This document shows, piece by piece, positions 45,695-57,606 of a stretch of 64,000 bases of DNA. This DNA comes from Chelonoidis abingdonii. Lineage: Eukaryota > Chordata > Testudines > Testudinidae. Where the stretch lies: NCBI RefSeq assembly GCF_003597395.2, contig NC_133777.1, positions 10,186,886-10,250,885 of the forward strand, read 5' to 3'. The first letter of the stretch is position 1. Each line of letters begins with the position of its first letter. The translations under genes were made by a program, and so were the position numbers. Under the pieces are notes generated by a model that saw only the letters and a list, made by a program, of their open reading frames with translations, was not told the DNA's origin and did not search any database.

Positions 45695-45950
45695 CCAACA
45701 CCCACAGAGTGGATAGGGCATTAGACAGGAACTCAGGAGACATGGATTACATTTCTGGCTCTGTCACTGGCTTGCTGAATGACCTTTGGCAGGTCATTTC
45801 CATCTCTGTGCCTCAGGTTCCCCATCTGTAAAATGGGGATAGTGATACTGACCTCCTTGGTAAATCACTTTGAGATCTATGGTTGAAAAGCATTATATAA
45901 GAGAGAGATTTTATTAGTGTTATTTTATTATTATTATATAGGGGGCAATG
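45695..45950 (-). mobile_element. Nearly complete MIR-type SINE
   Basis: The plus strand reads the reverse complement of a MIR-like SINE: 'gacaggaactcaggagacat', 'ttctggctctgtcactggct', 'gtgcctcaggttccccatct', 'gtaaaatggggatagtgata', then 'aatcactttgagatctatgg' and an ATT-rich tail. Order and length (about 250 bp) match the full CORE-SINE plus LINE-type tail. A diverged, very old insertion, inactive. Confidence 0.8.
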
Positions 45951-46036
45951 TCCATGCTGAAACAGCTAAACAGGCTGCAGTGAAACCAGCTACCAGCCAG
46001 TCTGTGAGTGTGACAATTTGGGGAATCTGTCTAAGT

Positions 46037-46334
46037 TAGTGGTTCTCAAACTGTGGGTCGGGACCCCAAAGTGGGTTGTGACCCCCTTTTAATGGGGTCA
46101 CCAGGGCTGGTGTTAGACCTGCTGGGACCCAGGGCTGAAGCCAAAGCCAGAGCCCCATTGCCCAGGGCCGAAGCCTGAGGTCTTTGGCCCTGGGTAACAG
46201 GGTTCAGGTTATAGGCCTTCCCACTTGGGATGGCAAGGCTCGGGCGGGCTCAGGCTTTGGTCCCCCTCCTGGGGTCGTGTAGTATTTTTGTTGTCAGAAG
46301 GGAGTTGTGATACAATGAAGTTTGAGAACCCCTG
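46037..46334. mobile_element. hAT non-autonomous element (298 bp)
   Basis: It starts 'tagtggttctcaaactgtgg' (the first base is expected to be C, so one mutation) and ends 'gtttgagaacccctg'. The flanks gtctaagt (46029-46036) and gtcttaagt (46335-46343) are a target duplication with one inserted T. The interior ('ggaccccaaagtgggtt', 'cagggctgaagcc') is closely related to the element at 54709-55044. Non-coding. Confidence 0.85.
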
Positions 46335-46343
46335 GTCTTAAGT

Positions 46344-46976
46344 ACAGCTTATGAATTCTGGTGGATGTTATGGAATGATTGAATCATGGAATACCTCAGT
46401 GGACATGGAGTCAGTCATCTGCTGTCAGAGCTCTAGCATGACTCTTCCAGACCAGCTACGAGGGTAGTTCATTAAACCTTAATCATTCCCTAGTCAGTTG
46501 GACACACCCTCGGACAATGGGTTGGCTGAAACCTTGGGAGATCAGCTCAACCAACTTTGTCTGCAGGGAGAGGGGTTGGAGAGAGGAAAATCCTCAAACA
46601 CAGGGCAAAGAAACCAGATTTTGGTTGGGAGGAATATAAACTCAGGGGACTCTCAGAGACACAGAAAGAATTGGGTAGGAGAGAGGAAGAGATGGGCATG
46701 CTTTTGTAATGGAGGTGCTCTGTTTAACTCTGGGACCAGCCAAAGAAGAAGGAGGCTAGTTGACATAGAGGGAAACTCCATGATTCAGAGGAGAAACCGT
46801 GGGCAGGAGAGGGGGATTGAGGATTCTGGCCTACTCCCAAAGAGCACTCCAGGGGGTGAGGAAACTGTGGCAGGTAAATGCATATAGGTATATTCATTAT
46901 TTTGCCTAGATTTTGGGTGCTCTTTACTTAGATAGAAAGAGAGAGAATTTGTTTTCATGTCTCATGCAAAAATCTA
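46344..46976. other. Unassigned, LTR-like in parts
   Basis: A 129-codon frame (46498-46887) shows no known domain and its Arg/Gly/Glu-rich composition matches A/G-rich DNA. It may be part of an eroded LTR, but no ends were found. Confidence 0.4.
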
Positions 46977-47114
46977 TTTGGGCTTGTCTATGCAAACATT
47001 TAGGTCACAGAAAGCTGGATTGTGAATCTGCCCCATGCTAGCTTGTAATGCACCAACCGTCTTCATGGACCCTAACTGTTAGTCAGTGCGCTTTGATCTA
47101 CCCTGCTTTGAAAC

Positions 47115-48175
47115 TATAAGTACTATAAGGTGGATAGAAAGCTGGCTAGATCGTTAGGCTCAATGGGTAGTGATCAAAGACTCGATGTCTACTTGGCAGC
47201 CAATTTCAAGCAGAGTGCCCCAAAGGTCTGTCCTGGGGCTGTTTTTGTTCATCTTCATTAGTGATCTGGATGAAGGGATGGATTGTACCCTCAGCAAGTT
47301 CGTGGCTGACACTAAACTGGGGGGAGAGGTAGATACACTGAAGGGCAGGGAGAGGGTCCCAAGTGACCTAGACAAATTGGAGGATTGGGCTAAAAGAAAT
47401 CTGATAAGGTTTGACAAGGACAAGTGCAGAGTCCTGCACTTAGGATGGAGGAATCCCATGCACTGCTACAAGCTGGGAATGGACTGGCTAAGTGGCAGTT
47501 CTGCAGAAGAGAACCTGGGGATTACAGTAGATGAGAAGCTGGATATGAGTCAGCAGTGTGCCCTTGTTGCCAAGAAGGCTAACGGCATATTGGGCTGCAT
47601 TAGTAGGAGCATTGCCAGCAATCAAGGGAAGTGATTATTCCCCTCTGTTCGGCACTGCTGAGGCTACATCTGGAGTATTGCATCCAGTTTTGGGCCCCCC
47701 AAAGGATGTGGACAAAGTGGACAGAGTCCAGCAGAGGGCAATGAAAATGACTAAGTGGCTGGAGCACATGATTGATGAGGAAAGACTGGGGGAGCTGGGC
47801 TTATTTAGTCTGCAGAAGAGAAGAGTGAGGGGGAATTTGATAAACTTCAACTACCTGAAGGGGGTTTCCAAAGAGGATGGAACTAGGCTGTTCTCAGTGG
47901 AGGCAGATGACAGAACAAGGAGCAGTGGTCTCAAGTTGCAGTGGGAGAGGTCTAGGTTGGATATTAGGAAAAACTATTTCACTAGGAGGCTGGTGAAGCA
48001 ATGGAATGGGTTACCTAGGGAGGTGGTGGAATCTCCATCCTTAGAGGTTTTTAAGGCCTGGCTTGACAAACCCCTGGATGGGATGATTTAGCTGGGGTTG
48101 GTCCTGCTTTGAGCAGGGGGCTGGACTAGATGACCTGCTGAAGTCTCTTCCAACCCTAATCTTCTATGATTCTAT
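47115..48175 (+). mobile_element. CR1 LINE, 5'-truncated, with intact 3' end
   Basis: It begins near 'actataaggtggatagaaag' and ends with the diagnostic CR1 3' octamer repeat, 'attctatg' type ('cttctatgattctatg'). It carries the last part of the reverse transcriptase and the downstream coding region. The flanks share gaaac (47110-47114 and 48176-48180), apparently a short target duplication. The 5' truncation removes the endonuclease and most of the RT. Divergence is low compared with other CR1 copies here, so it is one of the younger insertions. Confidence 0.9.
47170..48091 (+). pseudogene. CR1 ORF2 reverse-transcriptase fragment (broken)
   Basis: The first frame (47170-47634) contains 'VPQRSVLG' at residues 16-23, where the usual Gly of PQGSVLG is Arg. 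It then has 'KFVADTKL' at residues 43-50, where the catalytic Ala-Asp-Asp has lost its second Asp. The C-terminal part continues in another frame (47558-48091), so there is a frameshift near 47600-47640, followed by 'RVQQRAMKM', 'EERLGELGLFSLQKRR', 'NYFTRRLVKQWNGLP' and 'ESPSLEVFKAWLD', typical of the CR1 ORF2 C-terminus. Both the changed catalytic loop and the frameshift show it cannot encode a working enzyme. Confidence 0.88.
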
Positions 48176-48308
48176 GAAACAGGAGTGTATTAAAGCATAC
48201 TCATGAATTGTTAGCACACATTAGCAGGGTGCACATGGACAGAGTTGTGCAGGGTAGATTGCACACTCCAGCTTGCCACGAACTCACTGTTCATGTAGAC
48301 AAGCCTTT

Positions 48309-51300
48309 AATGTATGTTTGCTTTCACTATCACATGCCCCAGAAGGGTTAAACTGTAAATCCACAGCACCCTCATAGTGAATGTTCTGAGAAAGGGTGTG
48401 CTTAACCTACAAGGGAATCTATGGGGAGGGCCATCGCTAGTCCTGGGGGCTGAGGACATCTGGTCTGTGTGGTTCCAGTTCCATGAAAGGGTAACAGACA
48501 AGAGTGCCTGTGCCCAGGAAACATACCAGGGGGCCAAGAGGAGGGCTGTAGCCTGCTGAGAGCCAGGAAAGCTTAAAGCATGTGGGTTCCGTGGACTGGG
48601 AGCCAGCACAGCAGCCTGATGAGTGTCCAAAAAAGGGTGCTTTACTGAGCACTGTGTGTGTGACAATGGGCACTATCCATCCTGAGACAGTTAACTGGAC
48701 ACACTGAGACCCATCTCCCATCTAGTGTGTGGGCAAGATCCACACTGATGTAGTTGAGCAAGACCAAGCCAGAATCAGTGGCATGGAACTGGGGAGAAGT
48801 TTTCCAGCCCCACCCCCCAGCTTTCCTCTAAGCATGGGAGCGCAATTTCCACAGCTTGTGGAAGAAGCAGGAAAGTTTCTCTTGCACTTACTATTAGGGG
48901 AAAGCAATGTTGTCCCATAGCAACTAGGAGGAAGAAATTCCTGCTCAAAGCCAGCATGTAGACAAGATCTTATCTGAGATGATTGAGAAGGCTTCATTCC
49001 CCCTTCCCACAAGCTGTTCTACTTGCAAAACCTCACCTGTTACAGCAGATGCCAGCTCCTACAACCTTGCTGATACCAATGAATCCTTTGTCTCCATTGG
49101 GTCCTGTTCATTCTTCATTCTGTGTGGTTGAGCCCTGCTCAGTTGAGACTCCATAGCAGGCAGCATGGGGTGAAGTGATTCAGATCTCCCTTCCTGGGAG
49201 ATGGCCCCACCTCGTCTCCCCTTCTAGCCTCTAGAGGTCCCACAGGAGGCCAAAAAGTGGCTACTATTTTCTTTAGGGAGACATACAGGATGTGTGCCTG
49301 CAGGCTCTCGATCTGTTTAGTAACACACTGTCGCCTTCACAGGAGCCCTTCTCCTTTCTTGCAGGAGTTTGGCTCAGAGACTGGTGAAGGATATTGCTCA
49401 CAATCAGCTCCTTAAGGAGCAGCACGAAGTCTTAAAACTTCTCATAAGAGAATGTTTCCTCTGACTCCTCTAAAGAGAACAAGAGCTCTCACAAGCTGGG
49501 GCTCTGAGCGAGATACCTCAGGCTCTCAACTAAGTTTCCCAGAATTAAGCATGAGTGGATGTCTTACGTTTTCAGAAAATGAAGCACTGCATGTACAACC
49601 CACCAACCAGGCAAAGTTGAAGAGCTGTGTAATTCTTCTTCACTTGGATTTTGAAGGTTGATTTTTAAGGTGGAGTGGGAATTCACTATCAAGGACTTCC
49701 TGTACCTAAATGTACTAAAATATCCTCATTATTCTGCCTAAGGTTAAGCCTGCTGTGGCCTCTCTCATAAAGAAGATAGTCACTAGAATCCATTGGTGAC
49801 TTCATTCTTAGTGTTGTTTGATGTTGGGTCCAGAGAAGCTGGTCATCAGGGCAGGTACTAGACCCCATATAGAGGGAACATATCTGGAGTCCGATGTGAT
49901 TCTGAGGAGGTTGTGACTCAAGGAGGAGATGGTAGTATAACCTGTCTCATACTATGGCCCTCAAACTCACTCCTCTGTTTTCAGCAGATGATTCTTAAGC
50001 ATGATGTGCATACAACTACTATGAAGGCAGCAAACCTTCAGCACTGCTTAGAGAAAGTAGCCTTGTTCATGTCCTAGGCTGAAGCTCTTTTTATTCCTCA
50101 GGATTCTACACCAAGAAGTAATGTTAGGGTCAGCTGGCTCAGCAAGACATACTTAGAACCGAGGTAATGTAGTCTGATCAGCTAGCCTTTTGGTGCGTCA
50201 CTGCCCGGGCCGGAAGCCTAGTGATGGGACTGATTTGCATCAGAACTCAATTAGAAAAAACAAGGGAAGTACTGTGTGAGGAAGAGATGCTCAAAAGTGG
50301 ATGCTGTGGTCACTTTGTCACATAGCTTTATCTTTAACTCAGCGGGCTAAAGATTTCCTTTATGCTTTCCTCCCTGCAACCAGTGAGCATAAATATGGTA
50401 AAGAAGATTGTAAAGGAACAGGCCACTATGGCTATAATCATCTTCTCATTAATCCTCAGATCTTGATTCTCGCACCTTATTCAGATGTAATTGGAACTTC
50501 CTCTCAAGCTCCTAATACACCCATACAAAACATAGTACAACAGGAACCTATCCTGCACCAATATCTAGCGCTGCCTAAGTTGTCAGCTGGAGACCTGAGA
50601 GGAGGGAACTGTAGTCACTCATTCTAAGAAGGTGATAAACACCCTCCTAGCATTTTGGAGGAAATTCACAAATGGGGTCTCTCTAGATGTTGGTGTTACA
50701 AGGGAAACACATAAAGGCAAAGTCTGCTGAGGCAAAGGACAGTTTTGCATTTTTACAAGATGGCCTAGCCATGGGGCTCAAGGCCATCAACTTTTAGAAA
50801 GACAGGTCAGGGACTGCAGGCATATTACACAATAAGAAACCCATCTAGTCACTGGCACACAACCCATTACTAAGAGCCACCACTTTCATTGGCCCTATGT
50901 GCAGACACATGTCATGAGTTAGATCTGTGGGCCACATAAGTCCTAATAAAGTTACCTTACACCATCAACGTTGATAGTTTTTGTCTTTTTCTCACTGCAG
51001 GTAGCTTGTTTACTCATCACCGCCTTGCCAAACTTGGAACTTGGTGTGCTCTTTATGAAACCTTGGTTACACATTCTGTCAAACATTGTAGTTCTGTGAA
51101 CTAGCCCGGCCTCCATCTCCAACGTCACCACAATCTTTCTCATGCAATAAGAGGTATTATTGCCCTTTGGATTGAAGCTAGATGGAAACAGAGTCTACAA
51201 AGGAATAAAGGTGTATATAGCAGAGGCATTCAAAACCTCAGATATCACACACTGAGTACTATGCATTCTGTGAAAAGTGCAGCAGTTTTGTGAGCAGAGA

Positions 51301-54120
51301 CCTCACATGCATGTTGTGAGAAGGTCTGTAAGACTGCTGCAGTGCCTTTCCTCCATACTTTCTCAAACCCTATAGAACTGATGTCTTCACAGCTGCTGAT
51401 GCAATATTTGATAGAAAGGTGATATGAAACTGGGTTCTCCAGGAACCATCAGGTGCCTTTTCATTTCTACATGGGTAAACTGAATCATCCTCTCTCCCTA
51501 GGAATAACACTGTTTTCTACATCCTAGTGTGAAGGAAATTTCATGGCATGGAGAGGATTGAGAAAGGGAAGATTCTGACTTGTGAATTTTCATTCCAGGA
51601 TACTGCCACATCAAGCACTCTGACCCTCACTCAGAGGATTGCATTATGTTCACAGTTTGTTTGTTTTTTTCTTTCTACTGCTTGCTGGTTAAGTAGTTTG
51701 AAAGGGAAGAGGGTGTTCCTCTGAGGAATCCCTAAATTTCATGTCAAGGCTCTGCTGTAAATGATTGGAATTGAATAGCACCTGTGAAACCTTATATAGC
51801 TAGTATTGGAAGCTATTGTTCTGAAGAGTTCTTCCTGAGGGGCTGTCCTAAACTCAGGCTCAAAAGAAAGATCTGGACTGTCTCTGATTGTCATGAAATG
51901 GAGAGTGCCCCACTGTGAAAACTGTCTTCTATGGAAGAGCCTAGAATGAAAATTCACAGGTAAGAATTGGATTCCTAATTCACTTTGGAATTAAGATAAA
52001 CCAAATCAAGGCAACTTTAATTCTTACTGATTGTGTCCATACCGGGATTTAATGCAGTTCAACTCATCTACATTAAAGTCACACCTTTAGTTAATTTGAA
52101 TTAATTTTCCTGAGTGCCCCCACATAAACAAGTCCTAAGGAAGTTCTCCACCCAATTCCCACTAAGCTCTATTGGAAGTTGAGTGCCTAAGCTAAGGTTT
52201 CATGGACATCCTTAACCTTGTAATTTTCTGACTGTTGGGTGTCTAGCTTTGCAACCATAATGTTCTCTAAAATAGTGTCGGAGGGAGGGGGTTGAGGCAG
52301 GGTATTCAGTATGTGGATGAACTATGATATATTGATTGCAGTACTCTGCACATTACAGTTCCTGGAAAAAGCCCCCATAATTGTGGATGTGACAGCATGC
52401 ACTCAAATCAACATTCATCTATGTGGTGTTGCACTCATAAATTACAAAACCGCACCTATGAGAACTCTCCAACAGTGTTTGAAGAAGAGCCATAAGCAGT
52501 CAAGGTCAGGCAGTCTGGTGCCTATCAAGGATCTGATGCTGGAGAGAGAGGATAAATTGCACTGAATGAGAGGTAGGTTGAAGTGGCACTAAAATGATTA
52601 CCGTCATAGGCATGGGGTAGGCTTGTTTGGAGGCAGTGAACCAGTTTGTTTTTAGTTACATCCAGGGTATTTCCATTGACTTCAGTGGTGTTCCTCAAGT
52701 TTTCACTGATGTCATGATAGCAGAATATAGCCCGGTTAGGGGACTGTTGGAAAGAGGCAGCCTCAGAAATTGAATGTTTTTGGGGGTAGGCAGCTGTAGG
52801 GGTTGCTTGCATTTTTTTTAATGGGGGAGTAGATAGTGATAATAATTGGGGACTTTGGTGGAAAGCAGGCAGAAACAGAAACTGGGGATGGAGTTTATAG
52901 TTGGGGAGGCCTCAGCAGGAGCTATCAAAGAGTACGAGGGCGGGGAGAATTGTCATAATCCAGGACTCTGGGGGAGGCAGGACCCCCAGGGACTCATATC
53001 CGTGTATTATGTAAAATATAAAGCAGACCAATTGTGAATTAGAGGGCTATAATTCCTGCTTTGAGTTCTGCTGATTGCGCAATCTACTTGAACTTCTCTC
53101 CCATGGTTTATGATGTCATCAGAACATCTTGATGGAATTATAGCCCCGTAATTCACAGCTGCTGGTCATTTATTACGGGCACACGTATTTTTTATATTGA
53201 ATAGTATGCCTCACACAGCTATTTTTTCTTTTCTGCAGTGGTTTTCTCAACAGAGCATTATATGAAGCAGAAGCAGAAGAATTAAATAATATCACTCCAT
53301 GCTTGGGTTTATTTGCTAACCAAAATAACAAGCTTTTATAGAGCTTTATCATACCAAGGCCACTGCTTTACAATAACATTAAAATGAAAAGCTGTTTGAG
53401 GCAGCAGAGCTAATAATTATTGAAAATCATTTAAAAGCCACTGAAAATAGATAATGCAAATTTAGATTTAAAACAACAGGAAAGTAGGGCCATGCATTAT
53501 GTCAAGCTAAGCCCAACCCGGAAAACCTTTTCTCATGTAAATAGCCCTGTTGAAGTCAACCAGTCACATAAGGGATTGCAGGTTTGGATCCTTATTTTGT
53601 TAGTTAGAAGGTCAAGGTCTGGTGACTGTAGAGGCAAATATGTACTTTCATAGCAACAGTTGCTACAAGTCTGAAATGAAATGTACCATGATTGATAAGT
53701 GTGGCTGAGAGGTTTTGAATGGTTTTATTAACTTTTACACATTTATACTCTACTTTGCCCAAAGCCTTTGTGTGTGGAACTACGTGGGAGTCAATGGGAT
53801 GGAACCTTGGGGCCTGGAGTGCAGCTTTGCAGTAGAATCTGTGTAACTGTGGTTCCAGAGACCCTGATGGCTTCTCTCTCCCAGCTTCTTGGAGCTCATC
53901 CAAGCAGTACACATGGTAGGCAGAGATTCACCTGCATTGTCACATTGCCCATGCTCAACCCCTGCCCTTAGGGCTGAAACCACCATGGCTGCATCAAGTG
54001 CCAAAAGGCTTGGGTTTGGAGGCAGTTCTGAAGGCCTAATAAATCCTGAAAACCTGACACGAGGCTCCATTTCTCACAAGTGGAGGGAATCACGTATGAG
54101 TTATTTGGGTCTCTCTCTCT
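48309..54120. other. Unassigned 5.8-kb stretch
   Basis: No gene or bounded transposon. 48340-48720 has LTR-like flavour ('gtgtgtgacaatgggcacta' near 48656) without ends. Palindromic-fossil phrases are at 52673-52688 and about 53790. Frames up to about 108 codons (50301-50627) lack known domains. Confidence 0.5.
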
Positions 54121-54124
54121 TTCA

Positions 54125-54650
54125 TAGGCAGGTGTCAACGCCATGAGTTATAGGTGATGCTGCACCATAGTCACAACTTGGGGAGGAAACCAGACATCCT
54201 GAGCTGCTGTCCCTCCAATGCTGCCCCTGACCAATAGCCTTGGCACTAAAGGCCACAGATTCACAGCAGCCACTCCCCATGTCCCTGATTGGATGAACAG
54301 GTAGCACTCTCATTGGGTACCCACACTATATAAAGGGCCCAATAGGAAGAGGAGGTTGTCTGAACAACAGCCCATTGCTTGCTGCCTAGAGTGCCTTGTC
54401 CTGTTGCCTCACCTGCCCCTGTCTTGCTGCCTCACCTAACCTCATCTCTCTCACTGCTGACCCAGCTTCTTGGATTGGGTCTTCCAGCTACTGACCCCTG
54501 TGAGAACTCTGATCATTGCCCCGGACTGCCTCTGATATGGCTTGACCTGCTGGCTATCTGACCACCCTCACACACTTGACTGCTGCGCTGGACTGCCCCC
54601 TAGCCCACCGTGGGCATTACACGTGTTGAGCCTGGTCCAGGATCTACAAT
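54125..54650 (+). mobile_element. LTR-like region with CCAAT and TATA boxes
   Basis: CCAAT-type sites occur at about 54230 ('gaccaatagcc') and about 54287 ('ctgattggatg'), with a strong TATA box 'actatataaaggg' at about 54326-54338. Downstream lies CT-rich sequence with repeated 'cttgctgcctcacct' (about 54377 and 54424), as in R/U5 of turtle LTRs. Terminal TG...CA and a target duplication were not established, so limits are approximate and 'solo LTR' is an inference. Confidence 0.45.
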
Positions 54651-54708
54651 CAAGTGGACATGGAGGTGGGTGTAGTATTGGAGCCTGAATGTACTTAGTT
54701 TGTTAGAC

Positions 54709-55044
54709 CAGCAGTTCTCAAACTGTGAGTCAGGACCCCAAAGTGGGTCATGACCCCACTTTAATGAGGTCACCACGGCTGCTGTTTAGACTTGCTGCAG
54801 CCCAGGGCTGAAGCTGAAGCCTGAGTGCTTCATCCTTGGGTGGCAGGTGGCAGGTTTCGGTTTCAGCCCTGGGCAGCAGAGCTGAGGTTACAGCTCCCCC
54901 AGTGACAGCTGAAGTCCTCAAGCTTTGGGTTTGGCCCCACTCCAGGGTGGCAGGGCTCAGGCTTTGGTCCCTCTTCCTCGGATCGTATAGTAATTTTTTG
55001 TTATCCGAAGGGGGTCGCAGGGCAATTAAGTTTGAGAAACCCTG
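54709..55044. mobile_element. hAT non-autonomous element (336 bp)
   Basis: The ends are 'cagcagttctcaaactgtga' and 'aagtttgagaaaccctg', inverted with a few mismatches. A perfect 8-bp duplication, tgttagac, flanks it at 54701-54708 and 55045-55052. It is a sister copy of 46037-46334. Frames across it (54748-55113 minus) are incidental. Confidence 0.92.
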
Positions 55045-55257
55045 TGTTAGACTAACTTTCCCACCACTGCCTCTGCTCTGTAGGGCATAATTTCTGGCTC
55101 CTTGGTGCTGCATGGTAAAAGGCCAGAAGCAAAGTTACTGTAGCAAAGGAGTGTCAAGAGATCAACTGTAGTGACACAGCCTGGACCACAGGAGTAGGAT
55201 TCCTCCCCTGAATACAACCAGGTCACTCAGCCAAATGTTTTTATCATCATTCACCAG

Positions 55258-55345
55258 CATAAGCAGCAAAGAGTCCTGTGGCACCTTATAGACTAACAGA
55301 CGTATTGGAGCATGAGCTTTCGTGGGTGAATACCTGCTTCTTCAG
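55258..55345 (-). repeat. Repeat B, copy 2 (3' part)
   Basis: On the plus strand it reads 'agcaaagagtcctgtggcac', 'cttatagactaacagacgta' and 'gctttcgtgggtgaatacc', the reverse complement of the block at 59450-59530. Only the terminal 90 bp are retained. Confidence 0.75.
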
Positions 55346-57462
55346 ATTCATGTATTCTATTTATGCCTCATTTTATTGTAGAGGTTTATTTTAAATTCTT
55401 CTTAGAGTTGCATTGGCTCACACTGGCATTATTTTTATATCCCTACACCTGTGTAGCCACGTTTCCTTAGTTACCATCTACCAGGCCTCAGAATAGTAGA
55501 AAAACTGGAATACAATTAAAACTCCTTAAAAACAAAATCATTATGCTACTGGAACATGGGGATTCCCATCTCCCTATTGAAATGCAGCGCATATTTCTAG
55601 CCTTCGTGGGATTTTAAATGTGTCACTGGTTCAGCACTAAATATTACCCATCCTGGGTCTTTGATCAGTGTAATTTTGGGTTAGGAAATTAAACATGTGG
55701 GAGGAAAGAAGAAAATATCTTTCGTGGAAGGTTCTTTTGGTTAAATGAAATGGAAGCTGCTCAGAAATAGTGCCAGTGGCAATGAATTAGCAGACAATGC
55801 GGGTGGGGAGATGGAAGGTACAACATAGCTGATCATATGGCTGCAGAAATACAGGCTTAATGGTACCCAATACTGGTAGTGAGTTTGCAATGACAGTCCC
55901 ACTGCCCCATTCTGCAGTTCTTAGATTGTGATTTAGGCAAGTGTGCTTAACTTTAAACAAATATTTAAATTCTATCAACTTCAATGGAACTTAAGCATGT
56001 GCTTAACTGCATTCTTAATCAAGGATGCTTTCCTGAATGAGGGCCTTAGTCCTCATGCAGGCAAAATGCCTGTTAACGTCTCTGAGAGTTTTATCTTTGT
56101 AAAGACTGCAAGACTGGACCTAACATCCCAGATACTGAATAGTCCATGAGAGTACATGGATAGATCCCCATTCATTGGAAAGAGAAAATGGCCTCTGTTT
56201 AAATAGCATATAGGGTTTGATGTGAATTGACAAAAACTAGGGAATTCTGCGTTATTGCTCTTTACCCACTCGTTTTGCTTTTTGTATCTATAATAGGACA
56301 AGTTAAAGAGGCTGTCAGCAATACCTTTGATTTTCCTGACTTTTGTCAATTTAAGTTAGACCTTTAATGCTGGTTAAACATAGTTTTCTGAAATCGTGGA
56401 GGAAAAATGATGCCATATATCACATGAACCTGGATGTAAAGGTACAATAGTGTAAGAAAGGGGCTTCCAACCTGCCAGGATATCCTTGTAAATGAGAATT
56501 GATTTTCTCAAGGATTCTTTACTGGGCGAAATAAATTAAATCTACCTTTAGTTCTATTTGTTTAAAAACCTCTTTGTTAAAATAAGACAAGTGATATAGA
56601 GACAATTCTAATAAATTAGAACAGGATAAATTATACCCAGCAGCTTGCTGAATACCTCCAGTTATGAGATCCTTTATAATTGAAGAATACTGCTGAGGCC
56701 TCCCAGGAAGGGAGCCTGCAGATATCTCTGAAACTCTTTGATTAACTGTGGTTTATTTTAGCTGTGATTGTACAGCTGATGTGTGACCCCTCTTTTTTCA
56801 CTTTTCTTTCTTTCTTTCTTTCTTTTAACTTTTAATTTGATAAGTCTTCTGACATGTGAAGGGGCTCTGAGTTAGAGACACTGTCTAGCAGATTAGGCTC
56901 CATATTTGATTTTTAAAATAGGATAATCTGCTCCAAAATGCTCCATGATTTCTAATCAATCACTACAATTCAGAGAAACTTTTTTTAAAATGCTAATATT
57001 TATTTAGGACATAGATGAAAGGCCCATTGTGCACATTCTGCTGTCCTAACTTATTATTGCAATGAGCAAACAAAGAAAAAAAATCGTGTTAATTTCAACC
57101 AGCATTACAAATGCATAAGAAAAAAATCTCATTATGGCCAGATTCTCATCTGGTTTAAACTGACCATTGTAGAAGTCCATTGACTTTAATGGAGATATGA
57201 CAACGTACATGATCTGATGATCTGATCCACTTCTGTTTGTCAAAGGAAATCTCACCACTGTTTAAGTGGGATTTTTTCTAGTGTTCTAATAGAGTATTAG
57301 GAAGAATAGAGTGAAAAAAAGTTAAAACGGTGTGTCTTTAGCAAAGAAGAGTGGACACTGTAATGCATTTGTGGGTTTCTATACTGCTATTGCTGGTGTG
57401 GGTTGTTAAGCTATGAAAACAAGAATGGCTGACTGAACCAAAGTCAGAGTGTAACTCACTAG
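55346..57462. other. Unassigned stretch with a (TTTC) run
   Basis: A (TTTC)n microsatellite, about 26 bp, is at 56801-56826. Palindromic-fossil phrases are at 55974-55987 ('atcaacttcaatgg') and 57178-57193 ('ccattgactttaatgg'). No gene seen. Confidence 0.5.
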
Positions 57463-57606
57463 TCAGTAAAAACAAAGAGGAGTCCTTGTGGCACCTTAGA
57501 GACTAGCACTTTATTTGAGCATAAGCTTTCATGGGCTAAAACCCACTTTATCAGATGCATAGAGTGGAAAATACAGGAGCAGGTATAAATACATGAAAGG
57601 ATGTAT
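57463..57606 (-). repeat. Repeat B, copy 3
   Basis: The plus strand reads 'gaggagtccttgtggcacct', 'catgggctaaaacccacttt', 'atcagatgcatagagtgg' and 'aggtataaatacatgaaagg', the reverse complement of the repeat B 3' half. It is slightly longer than copy 2. No target duplication was resolved. Confidence 0.72.

Larger units (their letters stand above)
46980..48305. mobile_element. Roughly 260-bp MITE, copy 3, split by CR1
   Basis: Left end 'gggcttgtctatgcaaac' and right complement 'ggcttgtctacatgaac' are inverted termini of the family at 24633 and 38462. The flanks are ttt at 46977-46979 and 48306-48308. Removing the CR1 at 47115-48175 and one copy of its 5-bp TSD leaves about 260 bp, close to the other copies. 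The MITE is therefore older than the CR1 inside it. Confidence 0.75.

Noticed and set aside
46498..46887. 129-codon plus-strand frame as a possible retroviral gag remnant
   Set aside because: No zinc knuckle, major homology region or protease motif is visible. A/G-rich composition explains it.
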